Shown here piece by piece: positions 1 through 7,410 of a stretch of DNA of 11,050 nucleotides. This stretch comes from Spirosoma fluviale (GTDB lineage: Bacteria > Bacteroidota > Bacteroidia > Cytophagales > Spirosomataceae). Under the pieces are notes generated by a model. The model made no database searches, had not been told where the DNA came from, and saw nothing but the letters and a program-made list of their open reading frames with translations. Position numbers and translations under genes: made by a program. Where the stretch lies: positions 1 to 11,050 of the forward strand of contig CAMDSI010000060.1 in assembly GCA_945906915.1 (NCBI GenBank), read 5' to 3'. Numbering within the stretch: the stretch's first letter is position 1; the number at the start of each line of letters is the position of its first letter.

Positions 1-1582
1 AAGGGAATTGGATTTGATCGACGTTTGGTTCGATTCAGGTGCGATGCCTTTCGCACAGTGGCACTATCCATTCGAAAATCAAGACATATTTAAGCAGAGT
101 TATCCGGCAGATTTCATCTCGGAAGGGGTGGATCAAACGCGTGGCTGGTTCTTTACTTTGCACGCGATTTCGAGTATGCTAGAAGACTCGGTCGCGTTCA
201 AAAACGTAGTATCGACGGGATTGGTTTTGGATAAAAACGGAAATAAGATGTCCAAACGCCTAGGCAACGCCATCGACCCATTCTCCACACTCGCTACCTA
301 TGGTGCTGATCCAACACGCTGGTACATGATCACCAACGCGCAGCCATGGGATAATTTGAAATTTGATTTAGCTGGGATTACGGAGGTGCGCAACAAGTTC
401 TTTGGCACATTAACCAATACCTATAATTTCTTCGCTCTATATGCGAATCTTGATGGATTCGTTTCTAAGGGCATTAAAGAGGAGGATTTGACGGAATTAG
501 ATCGTTGGATTCTATCTAAATTAATGAATTTGATCGCTGAAGTCGATGAGGCATTTGAGACTTATGAGCCGACAAAGGCAGGTCGTGCCATCCAAGATTT
601 CGTTTGCGATCATTTATCTAACTGGTATGTTCGTTTGTCACGCCGACGCTTCTGGAATCCAGAAACGGCAAACCAGGCGATTAACGCCGATAAACAAGCA
701 GCTTATGAAACCTTATACCATTGCTTAGAGACGGTGGCGCAATTAATGTCGCCTATCGCGCCGTTCTATGGCGAGTGGCTATTTAAGAATTTGACGGACA
801 AAGAATCGGTTCACTTAACGCATTTTGCGAAAGTGAATCCAAGCCTGCAAAACCCAGCACTAGAAACCTCAATGGAATTAGCGCAAGGTATTTGTTCGCT
901 AGTTCACTCGATTCGCAAGGTACACCGCATAAAAGTACGTCAGCCTTTAGCACAAGTATTAGTGCCGGTATTGCAAGAATCAGTGAGAGACCAAATCCGT
1001 CGCGTAGAAGATCTGATCAAATCAGAGGTCAACGTGAAGGAGGTTAATTATTTGAACGATGCGTCTGGCGTATTAAATAAGAAAGTGAAGCCTAACTTCA
1101 AGGCTTTAGGGCCTAAGTTTGGGAAAGATATGAAAGTGGTCGCGGAGGCGATCACGGGAATGTCTGCGGAAGATTTAGCTACCATTGAATCTACGGGGTC
1201 TTCAAAAATTCAAGGTTTTGAGATTGCTTTAGCCGATATTGAAATCTTGACAGAAGATATGCCGGGTTACTTGACGGCGAGTGAGGGTGGTTTGACGATT
1301 GCCTTAGATAATACGTTGACTCCCGAATTAGTTCGGGAGGGGAACGCACGTGAATTCGTGAATCGTATCCAAAACTTGCGTAAAGATTCTGGATTCGATG
1401 TGACGGACAAAATAAATATCCAAGTGCAACGTTCGGACGAGGAATGGACGGCCAGCTTGACTGAATTTAAAACCTATATTTCACAAGAAGTGCAGGCCTT
1501 GAGTTTGGAATGGGTGGATTCGGCTTCGACTGAAATTACTTTTGAGGAGTCTAACTTGTTCGTGAATGTCACGGTAGCCTAA
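1..1582 (+). CDS. ileS: Isoleucyl-tRNA synthetase, C-terminal half (5' end outside the window)
   Basis: Class I aminoacyl-tRNA synthetase that charges tRNA-Ile with isoleucine in the cytoplasm. The frame is open from the first base (first full codon at 2), so the N-terminal part, with the HIGH motif and most of the editing domain, lies upstream. Seen: the catalytic-core stretches VWFDSGAMPFAQW and DQTRGWFFTLH near the start, the KMSKR ATP-binding loop at 245-259, and the anticodon-binding helical domain beginning near DRWILSKL. These are followed by a C-terminal region with VRQPLAQVLVP and LTPELVREGNAREFV, as in long, eukaryote-like IleS. KMSKR rather than KMSKS, and the absence of a C-terminal Cys-rich zinc motif, fit the type 2 (IleS2) class. 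The stop is 4 nt before the next gene, so it probably heads or sits within an operon with the TPR, DUF4292 and envC-like genes. Confidence 0.97.
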   Translation, partial: RELDLIDVWFDSGAMPFAQWHYPFENQDIFKQSYPADFISEGVDQTRGWFFTLHAISSMLEDSVAFKNVVSTGLVLDKNGNKMSKRLGNAIDPFSTLATYGADPTRWYMITNAQPWDNLKFDLAGITEVRNKFFGTLTNTYNFFALYANLDGFVSKGIKEEDLTELDRWILSKLMNLIAEVDEAFETYEPTKAGRAIQDFVCDHLSNWYVRLSRRRFWNPETANQAINADKQAAYETLYHCLETVAQLMSPIAPFYGEWLFKNLTDKESVHLTHFAKVNPSLQNPALETSMELAQGICSLVHSIRKVHRIKVRQPLAQVLVPVLQESVRDQIRRVEDLIKSEVNVKEVNYLNDASGVLNKKVKPNFKALGPKFGKDMKVVAEAITGMSAEDLATIESTGSSKIQGFEIALADIEILTEDMPGYLTASEGGLTIALDNTLTPELVREGNAREFVNRIQNLRKDSGFDVTDKINIQVQRSDEEWTASLTEFKTYISQEVQALSLEWVDSASTEITFEESNLFVNVTVA

Positions 1583-1586
1583 CAAT

Positions 1587-2681
1587 ATGCGGAAACTCAC
1601 TTGCTTACTTTTATTGCTTTGTGGGTTTTTGCAGGTGTCAGCGCAGGTTTCAGCGCAAAAAGAGGCACAATCCGAATCGTCCTCCGAATCATTGATGGTG
1701 GACGGGATGCGCGCCTATATGAAGGAGGATTTTGGCGAGGCGATTCTGGTTTTCGAGAAGCTCGCTAAAGTGCAAACTCAGGAGCCGGCGGTATTTTATT
1801 ATTTGGCCAAAAGCTACCTCGCCGACAAACAACTCACCTCAGCCCGCGCAAATGCCGAAAAGGCAAATTCATTATCGCCCTATTCCTTCGATTATGGGGT
1901 GCTCTACGGAGACTTATTGTTAGCGAACAAGGATTATAAGAAAGCTTTGGATTGTTTCGAGAAGCTCTTGGCTTACGACGACCACCGTTTTGATAATGAA
2001 CCGGACATGATTCGGGTGAAGCAATTTGTGTATTTATCTAAAGGCGATGAGGCTAAAGATCTTGCAGATAAAAACAAATTCTATCTGCAAGCTGCCGATA
2101 TAGGCCCCGTTCAAGAGGAACTTTGGGTGCGCATCATCCAACTAGACTGGGAATTAAATCGAAAAGAGCAAGTCGTAGCTCATGCTTTAGAGGCCCTTGA
2201 TAATTATTCTCGAATGGCTCCCTGGGTTTATCCCATCTTAGGGGATGCCTACCAGGCGCTAGGTAATAATGCTGCATCTGATGAAGCCTTCGAAAAAGCG
2301 TTAGCGATAAATCCGAAGGATGATCACGTCCTAAATAATTACAGTTATTTTTTATCCATTAGAAAGGAGAAATTAGTTTTAGCCGATTCGCTTTCTGCGC
2401 GTTTAGTGGTAGATCACCCGAAAAATGGAACCTATTTAGATACACGCGCTTGGGTCTTGTTTGAATTAAAGCGCTATGCGGAGGCTCGAGTGGCGATGGA
2501 GACAGCGCTGAAAGATCGGGAAAATGTATCAGCCACTTTGTGGGAACATTATGGTGATGTGCTATTTCGTTTACGACAGGTCGATAAAGCCGTGGAGGCG
2601 TGGAAGGAAGCTCTACGACTAGATCCGAAGCGAGAATCCGTAGATAAAAAGATTCAAATGCGTCAAATTCCCGAAAATTGA
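1587..2681 (+). CDS. Secreted tetratricopeptide-repeat protein
   Basis: A 364-residue exported protein made almost entirely of TPR helices, likely a periplasmic scaffold for protein-protein contacts. Residues 1-20 form a signal peptide (MRKL, a Leu/Cys-rich core, then VSA|Q). The cysteine in the core has no lipobox around it, so signal peptidase I processing is expected, not lipidation. TPR-like helix pairs can be seen at about residues 34-66, 67-100, 103-130, 178-208, 213-244 (ALAINPKD ending), 247-280, 283-310 and 317-348 (EALRLDPK ending). The ATG lies 4 nt after the ileS stop and no Shine-Dalgarno is visible. It is followed closely by the DUF4292 and EnvC-like genes, an arrangement I recall in other Bacteroidota, which suggests a cell-envelope role. 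The exact function is unknown. Confidence 0.9.
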   Translation: MRKLTCLLLLLCGFLQVSAQVSAQKEAQSESSSESLMVDGMRAYMKEDFGEAILVFEKLAKVQTQEPAVFYYLAKSYLADKQLTSARANAEKANSLSPYSFDYGVLYGDLLLANKDYKKALDCFEKLLAYDDHRFDNEPDMIRVKQFVYLSKGDEAKDLADKNKFYLQAADIGPVQEELWVRIIQLDWELNRKEQVVAHALEALDNYSRMAPWVYPILGDAYQALGNNAASDEAFEKALAINPKDDHVLNNYSYFLSIRKEKLVLADSLSARLVVDHPKNGTYLDTRAWVLFELKRYAEARVAMETALKDRENVSATLWEHYGDVLFRLRQVDKAVEAWKEALRLDPKRESVDKKIQMRQIPEN

Positions 2682-2709
2682 GCTATTTTTGAAATTAAAA
2701 TACTTCCAT

Positions 2710-3516
2710 ATGCGGATTTTTTTTAGTCTTGTTTTCTTGTTTCTGTTAGGTGCCTGTGCTCCTAAGGCGACAGTGACGACTATTCAAGAACCTAAAGTAG
2801 ATACCATTCGCATTGATTCTACGCCCGTGGCCACAGTTAAACCCGTGGAAATTGTTGATCAACAAGCAACCTCGGACGATTTAAATTTCACTTACTTGAA
2901 GGCTAAATCGAAGGTGGTTTGGAAGACAAAAGATAATGCGGACACCTATATCGTAGATATCCGAATGAAGAAGGATAGCATTATTTGGGCGAATATTTCA
3001 GTGTCTATGATTTCGGCAGCTGCCGTTTTATTTACGAAAGACCGGATACAATTTTACCATAAGATTAATAACGAATACACGAATTTAACTTATGATAGTT
3101 TAAGTACTAGTTTAGGTTTTAAGGTTAACTATGATTTGATCCAAAATATGATCGTAGGTAATCAGCCGTACAAGAAAAATAATACGAGACGGGTCGTAAG
3201 GGAAGATGAGAACTTCTTAGTAAAACAGCAGGAGGGTCATGTGGAAGTAAATAATTGGGTAGGGCCTAATCGGAAATTGAAAAAAATATCAGTGAGTGAC
3301 TTGCCTTCGTCGAACAAATTAACGCTAGACTACGAGGATTTTGCGACGTTGAATTCGGCCATTTTTCCTCTTTCTAGTTCGATTACATTAGATGTAAAAA
3401 ATAAAGAGAATCAATTTAATCAGACGTTGATTACAATCAAATATTCCAAAGTAGAGCTATTAGAAACTCCTTTGGAATTTCCATTTAAAGTGCCTGCTAA
3501 ACTTTTAAAGAATTAA
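2710..3516 (+). CDS. DUF4292-family lipoprotein
   Basis: About 268 residues starting at the ATG at 2710. The start MRIFFSLVFLFLLGAC is a compact lipoprotein signal peptide with lipobox LGA-C, Cys16 being the predicted lipidated residue. An in-frame TTG at 2689 would add seven residues (MKLKYFH) and reduce the gap to the TPR gene from 28 to 7 nt. It cannot be excluded, because the next gene demonstrably uses TTG. After a short Pro/Thr/Val-rich linker, the body alternates strand-like segments (VVWKTKDNADTYIVDIRMKK, IIWANISVSMISAAAVLF, IQFYHKINNEYTNLTYDSL) and ends with LETPLEFPFKVPAKLL. This is the pattern of the Bacteroidota DUF4292 family, which I believe has a LolA/LolB-like fold; a role in envelope lipid or lipoprotein handling is inference only. 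It lies between the TPR and EnvC-like genes, probably in one operon. Confidence 0.85.
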   Translation: MRIFFSLVFLFLLGACAPKATVTTIQEPKVDTIRIDSTPVATVKPVEIVDQQATSDDLNFTYLKAKSKVVWKTKDNADTYIVDIRMKKDSIIWANISVSMISAAAVLFTKDRIQFYHKINNEYTNLTYDSLSTSLGFKVNYDLIQNMIVGNQPYKKNNTRRVVREDENFLVKQQEGHVEVNNWVGPNRKLKKISVSDLPSSNKLTLDYEDFATLNSAIFPLSSSITLDVKNKENQFNQTLITIKYSKVELLETPLEFPFKVPAKLLKN

Positions 3517-3520
3517 ACTA

Positions 3521-4906
3521 TTGAAATATTTCGTTTTTATCTTAGGTCTATTATTTACGTTCCATTCTTTCGCGCAGACGGATAAGAAAGCAGCTTTAGA
3601 GCAGCAGAAAAAGGATAATTTATCTAAAATCAAAGAGCTTAATTCGATCATATCTCGTACGTCCAAGAAGAAAAAAGCCTCCATTGGGAAGCTGAACGTC
3701 TTAAAGGAGCAAATCGGAGTGCAAAAAAAGCAGATCACTGTACTGGAGCAAAATCAACAAATATTAGCAGAAGAAGCCCAAAAATTACGCGAAGAAGGAG
3801 ATGTGTTGAAAGCGAAATTAGTTCGTTTAAAGAGAGAATATGCCTTGATGATTTATGAGGCTCAGAAATCCTCCACGGTGTATAATAAGATGAGTTTCTT
3901 GTTATTTTCGAAGGATTTAGGCGAGTTTGTTAGGCGCTTTGATTACCTCCGCCACTATTCTTCAAACCGTAAAAAGCAGGCTGATTTAATCTTTAAGACG
4001 CGTCAAGATTTAATGACTCAGGAGCAAAAAGTCGTTTACAAGAAAAAAGAAGAGAAAAAAGTATTGGTTGAAAAGGAGGGGGAGAAGAAGAAATTAGAGG
4101 TATTAAAAACGAAAGAGGATAAAGTGGTTACGGTTTTGACCCAACAAGAAAAAAAGCTGAAAATAGAATTAGAACGTAAAAAATTAGCGGTTCGTAAATT
4201 AGATAATTTGATTGCTGGAATTGTTCAGCGAGAAATTCAAAAAAGTATTGACCGGGAACGTAAATTACGTTTAGCGCGCCAAGTAAAGAAAGTAGAAGTG
4301 GCGAAGCCAGCACTGCCTGAATTGAAAAGAGGGGAGACAACGAAGATATTAGCGGATAAAGAAACGCCTAAGGAGGAGAAGAAGCAGGCTCTAATAGAGA
4401 CGAAGAAAACGAAAATAGAGCCATCGCCTGCTCCAGTCGAAGAAAAGAAGATAGAAAGCAATACTTATTATATGAATGCGGATGAGGCAAAATTAGCGAG
4501 TTCATTCGCGGCCTTGCGCGGACGCATGCCTTTCCCGGTGCCATCTGGATTTATTTCAGATCACTTTGGTGTGCACAAACACCCTTTATTGAAAGGGGTG
4601 ATGATTAATAATAATGGAATCGATATTCAAACTTCGCCAGGTTCACCGGTTCACTCGGTATACGATGGTGTGGTTCAATCGGTGGTGAATATTCCGGGTA
4701 TTAATATGGTGGTGGCCATTCAACATGGAGATTATTTCACGGTTTACAGTAAACTAGCGAACGTTTCAGTGAGTGTGGGGACGCGTGTAAGAACTGGTCA
4801 ACGAATTGGTTCAGTGGCTTCAGATGAGGATGGGACGGCAGAGATTAACTTCCAGGTTTGGAAAAATACGGTACGCCAAAACCCAGAGTCCTGGCTTCGC
4901 CGCTAA
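3521..4906 (+). CDS. EnvC-like murein hydrolase activator (degenerate LytM/M23 domain)
   Basis: A 461-residue periplasmic protein. It has a signal peptide (residues 1-18, MKYFVFILG core, cleavage near SFA|Q), then a long Lys/Glu/Gln-rich coiled coil (about 22-255), a charged Pro/Lys linker (about 260-330), and a C-terminal M23/LytM domain from about 338. The order coiled coil plus LytM matches EnvC, which activates cell-wall amidases during division. Zinc and catalytic positions are lost: the first ligand His is Asn364 in NNNGID (Asp368 kept), the His of YxHL is Lys411 (YSKL), and the HxH motif is Glu441-Ile-Asn443. It should therefore be an activator and not an endopeptidase. The start must be TTG at 3521: no ATG or GTG gives the signal peptide, and the next Met is about 110 residues in. 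It lies 4 nt after the DUF4292 stop. Neither ftsE/ftsX nor an amidase gene is in the window. Confidence 0.9.
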   Translation: MKYFVFILGLLFTFHSFAQTDKKAALEQQKKDNLSKIKELNSIISRTSKKKKASIGKLNVLKEQIGVQKKQITVLEQNQQILAEEAQKLREEGDVLKAKLVRLKREYALMIYEAQKSSTVYNKMSFLLFSKDLGEFVRRFDYLRHYSSNRKKQADLIFKTRQDLMTQEQKVVYKKKEEKKVLVEKEGEKKKLEVLKTKEDKVVTVLTQQEKKLKIELERKKLAVRKLDNLIAGIVQREIQKSIDRERKLRLARQVKKVEVAKPALPELKRGETTKILADKETPKEEKKQALIETKKTKIEPSPAPVEEKKIESNTYYMNADEAKLASSFAALRGRMPFPVPSGFISDHFGVHKHPLLKGVMINNNGIDIQTSPGSPVHSVYDGVVQSVVNIPGINMVVAIQHGDYFTVYSKLANVSVSVGTRVRTGQRIGSVASDEDGTAEINFQVWKNTVRQNPESWLRR

Positions 4907-4910
4907 AAAG

Positions 4911-7229
4911 CTAGAAATTATACAAGACTTTCAAGCTGATATTTCTACCCTGATCATCTGCATAATAACGGAAACGGTTTAAGTAGTCTCGATAAGCAGC
5001 ATTCAGCGCATTAGAAACGCGGAGGTTTAGATCGAAAGAACGAATGCTCATTCCCCAATTCAAATTCACTAGAAAATAACCTTCTGGGGGAGCTGAATAA
5101 TCGGATCCTTCTTCCACCCGTGTTTGTGTAGAAACTTGGGTAATTCCTCCACTCACGTAGTGATTGTTTTTCTTAAAGGCATAGCGAAGGATGTAATCAA
5201 AACGATCCGCAGGAATGCCCACAAGGTATTGGTCGTTTTCAGTGTCAAACGCTCGAACTAGGCTCGTCTTCTGTTGGATAGATAATCGCTGGCTAAGTAG
5301 ATAGCTGGCTTGAAAATCTATTCCTTGGAATCGCGCATCTACTTGTTGGTAACTAAAAATAGGGAAGACCCCTCTAACCGTAGTGGCATAAACGGCATTT
5401 CCATTCATTACCTCAGGTCGTAAATAGATAAAATTGTGTATTTGGTTTGAATACAGACCTAATTCGATGTCCCAACGCTCTGGCTTATACGTCGTACTGA
5501 AACTTAGGTTTACAGCCGATTCCCCTTTTAAATTAGGGTCCCCTATCTCGAAAGCGCCGGCCCCATGGTGAACGCCATTCGAGAATAATTCATTTGCTCC
5601 TGGTGCTCTAAAGGCACGAGAAAGGGTAAATTGAGATTCTGTGAAAAGATTCCAATGGTAGGTAAATCCTAAACTTCCTGACAATCCGTGGAAAATTTGA
5701 TGATTTCGCAAAATGGTAGGGGAGAAATTGGCCTTAGGACGATGGGTTTCAATATCTTTTTTATCATAACGTAGCCCTAATTCCAGTTCCCACTTTTCAG
5801 TTGCTCTTCGTTCAATGGCAAATATTCCGGTATTCTGGAGGGAATAATTAGGCAGTAAACTGGTCGTCAAAGTCGGATTTTGAACTTTATTTCCGGAGGT
5901 GATATTTCCTTGGTTAAGGAAGGTCATTCCAAATTGCCCCTTCCACTTTTTATTCGTGCTGGACTCGTCATATAGCCATTCGCCGCTGTAAGTATCTAAA
6001 TTAAAACGGAGTGTATTAATGTTTTTCCCCGCCCGGAGTACATCTAGTTCCCAGCGCTCATCCGATTGCCATGCCACTGTCGCCCGAAGGATTGCATTCG
6101 TGGGTAGGTGATAGAAGCCTTTTATTTTGGCCAAATCATGCCAAACATCCTGGTTTGGTCGCTCAATTTTACGAATAAAATGCTCAGGTGTAAATACGTC
6201 TAATGGCCTATTTCTCGCAATTGATCGCTCTAAATCCGATATATTTCCAATGTGAGAGCCTTCATAAATTCCAATTAATGAATGGAATCGGCTATAAAAA
6301 AATTCTGCACCCCATCGGTCTGATTTATAACCCATCGCCCCAGAGAAATTTTCTTCTTTAACCCCGGTATTACTCAGATAATAGTGGGCGCTCTGAATAT
6401 TTCCCCCGTCCTTCAAAGTTCCTTGAATCCGCCATCCCCATCCTTTATATTTCGAAATTCCCCCTTCCAAAAGTCCAGATAAAACTCCCTGCCGACCGTT
6501 GCTGAAGTAAATGCTTTGAACAGATCCGTGTAAAGCAGCTGAATCGGGTAAGGCATTCGGCTCTAGCATGACGATTCCTCCGATGGCATCGCCACCATAG
6601 CGAAGTCCGCCCGGACCTTTAATCACTTGAATGTTTTTAGAGACAAATGGATCGACTTCGGGGGCGTGTTCGCTTCCCCAGTTTTGGCCTTCTTGTCTTA
6701 CTCCTTGATTCAAAATAATGACGCGACTAGAATGTAAACCATGAATTACCGGCTTAGAAACGGTGCTTCCGGTCTGAAGGCTTTGGATTCCGGTGAGGCC
6801 TTTAAGCATTTCGCCTAATGATAAACCATCTTTCTGGGATCTTTCCTCTGCGCTTAATTGTGACTTTAATTGCGACGTAATTTCTTGTTTTCTTCCCTGC
6901 ACAAAAACTTCTTGTAAATGCTCCTCATGCGAACTCAAAATAAAGTCTTCTTCGTGCTCATCTGTTAAATTAATAGTCGTTTCGATGGGATCAAAACTCG
7001 CCATTTGGCAGACTAGGATATACTTTCCGGGGCACAAGTCCTTTATGAGGAATAATCCATTTGCATCCGTTATAGTCGCCTTATTTGTGCCTTTAATGTA
7101 TACATAAGCACCTGGGACTTTTTCCTTGTTCTCCTTAGAAGCTACGATGCCTTTCAAAGTGCAATGGCAATTTGTTTGCCCGAAGCCAGCGAAAGAAAGT
7201 AAAGCGAGAAGAATGAACAGGTATTTCAT
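4911..7229 (-). CDS. TonB-dependent outer-membrane receptor, ZnuD-like (metal uptake inferred)
   Basis: A 772-residue outer-membrane active transporter. Seen: a signal peptide (1-18, ending FGQ), a CarboxypepD-reg-like beta domain (about 24-100: PGAYVYIKGT, TDANGLFLIKDLCPGKY), a plug domain (about 115-225: PVIHGLHSSRVIILNQGVRQ, QVIKGPGGLRYGGDAIGG), then a 22-strand-type barrel ending in the aromatic VLYNF. Cys21, Cys23, Cys66 and Cys74, and a His/Glu cluster at 91-104 (DEHEEDFILSSHEEHLQEV), bracket the N-terminal domain. With WGSEHAPEVDP in the plug, these recall ZnuD-type receptors, so zinc or another transition metal is a reasonable inferred substrate. No SusD partner follows, which argues against glycan import. 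It is a single gene, convergent with the envC-like gene (4-nt gap) and divergent from the sigma factor gene. Confidence 0.93.
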   Translation of the reverse strand: MKYLFILLALLSFAGFGQTNCHCTLKGIVASKENKEKVPGAYVYIKGTNKATITDANGLFLIKDLCPGKYILVCQMASFDPIETTINLTDEHEEDFILSSHEEHLQEVFVQGRKQEITSQLKSQLSAEERSQKDGLSLGEMLKGLTGIQSLQTGSTVSKPVIHGLHSSRVIILNQGVRQEGQNWGSEHAPEVDPFVSKNIQVIKGPGGLRYGGDAIGGIVMLEPNALPDSAALHGSVQSIYFSNGRQGVLSGLLEGGISKYKGWGWRIQGTLKDGGNIQSAHYYLSNTGVKEENFSGAMGYKSDRWGAEFFYSRFHSLIGIYEGSHIGNISDLERSIARNRPLDVFTPEHFIRKIERPNQDVWHDLAKIKGFYHLPTNAILRATVAWQSDERWELDVLRAGKNINTLRFNLDTYSGEWLYDESSTNKKWKGQFGMTFLNQGNITSGNKVQNPTLTTSLLPNYSLQNTGIFAIERRATEKWELELGLRYDKKDIETHRPKANFSPTILRNHQIFHGLSGSLGFTYHWNLFTESQFTLSRAFRAPGANELFSNGVHHGAGAFEIGDPNLKGESAVNLSFSTTYKPERWDIELGLYSNQIHNFIYLRPEVMNGNAVYATTVRGVFPIFSYQQVDARFQGIDFQASYLLSQRLSIQQKTSLVRAFDTENDQYLVGIPADRFDYILRYAFKKNNHYVSGGITQVSTQTRVEEGSDYSAPPEGYFLVNLNWGMSIRSFDLNLRVSNALNAAYRDYLNRFRYYADDQGRNISLKVLYNF

Positions 7230-7244
7230 AAGGATATAAGAGTG

Positions 7245-7276
7245 TAAATATACGCCTACCAGCCCTTTTTATCCAA
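7245..7276 (-). promoter_or_regulatory. Candidate promoter of the TonB receptor gene (weak)
   Basis: Read on the minus strand, TATATTTA at 7252-7245 matches the Bacteroidota -7 box TAnnTTTG except for the last base. ATTG/TTG at about 7277-7274 could serve as the -33 element with a spacer near 21 nt. Transcription would start around 7238, giving a leader of about 9 nt. The match is imperfect and this is a guess from position. Confidence 0.3.
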
Positions 7277-7301
7277 TTATTAGACAGGTAAAAGATTAAC
7301 G

Positions 7302-7318
7302 CATCTACCTGGTAGATG
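7302..7318. promoter_or_regulatory. Perfect 17-bp palindrome, candidate operator
   Basis: CATCTACCTGGTAGATG is an exact inverted repeat of two 8-nt arms around a single T. It sits between the divergent TonB-receptor and sigma-factor genes, centred about 72 bp upstream of the predicted receptor transcription start and about 107 bp upstream of the predicted sigma start. The size and symmetry are those of a dimeric repressor or activator site. No T-run follows on either strand, so it is unlikely to be a terminator. The cognate regulator is unknown. Confidence 0.5.
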
Positions 7319-7342
7319 AAAGAGCTTATTATGGCTATTAAA

Positions 7343-7376
7343 TTTTGTTTAACTTTTTTATAAATTTTTTAAACAA
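7343..7376. repeat. 34-bp AT-rich palindromic element, copy A
   Basis: Inverted arms TTGTTTAA (7345-7352) and TTAAACAA (7369-7376) are separated by 16 nt. The whole 34-bp unit recurs at 7385-7418 with only three mismatches. In copy A the position matching the last G of the -7 box is T, and no TTTG lies at the -33 position, so this copy does not look like a promoter. It is best explained as an upstream operator. Confidence 0.75.
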
Positions 7377-7380
7377 ATAA

Positions 7381-7410
7381 TTTGTTTTGTTTAATCTTTT
7401 TATAAATTTG
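7381..7410 (+). promoter_or_regulatory. -33/-7 promoter of the ECF sigma gene
   Basis: TTTG at 7381-7384 and TAAATTTG at 7403-7410 match the Bacteroidota consensus TTTG / TAnnTTTG, with an 18-nt spacer. Predicted transcription starts near 7417, leaving a leader of about 17 nt before the ATG at 7434, with no Shine-Dalgarno. This matches the housekeeping sigma type, so the ECF factor need not depend only on itself for expression. Confidence 0.6.

Noticed and set aside
1320..1339. Perfect 8-bp inverted repeat with a 4-nt loop (CTCCCGAA / TTCGGGAG) in ileS
   Set aside because: It falls on the conserved PELVRE codons, well inside the gene, and no T-run follows, so it is probably a by-product of codon choice and not a regulatory hairpin.
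4128..4461. Two open frames on the - strand inside the envC-like gene
   Set aside because: They are antisense to the Lys/Glu-rich coiled coil, which naturally gives Phe/Leu/Ser-rich frames that mimic membrane proteins. They have no promoter and no family resemblance.
4902..4917. Small fold GCTAAAAAGC at the convergent gene ends, considered as a bidirectional terminator
   Set aside because: The stem is only three to four base pairs with no proper T-run on either side.
6793..7107. Open frame of about 104 codons on the + strand inside the TonB receptor gene
   Set aside because: It is antisense to the conserved plug and N-terminal domain, Cys/Ser-rich with no recognisable domain, so it is a shadow of the real gene.
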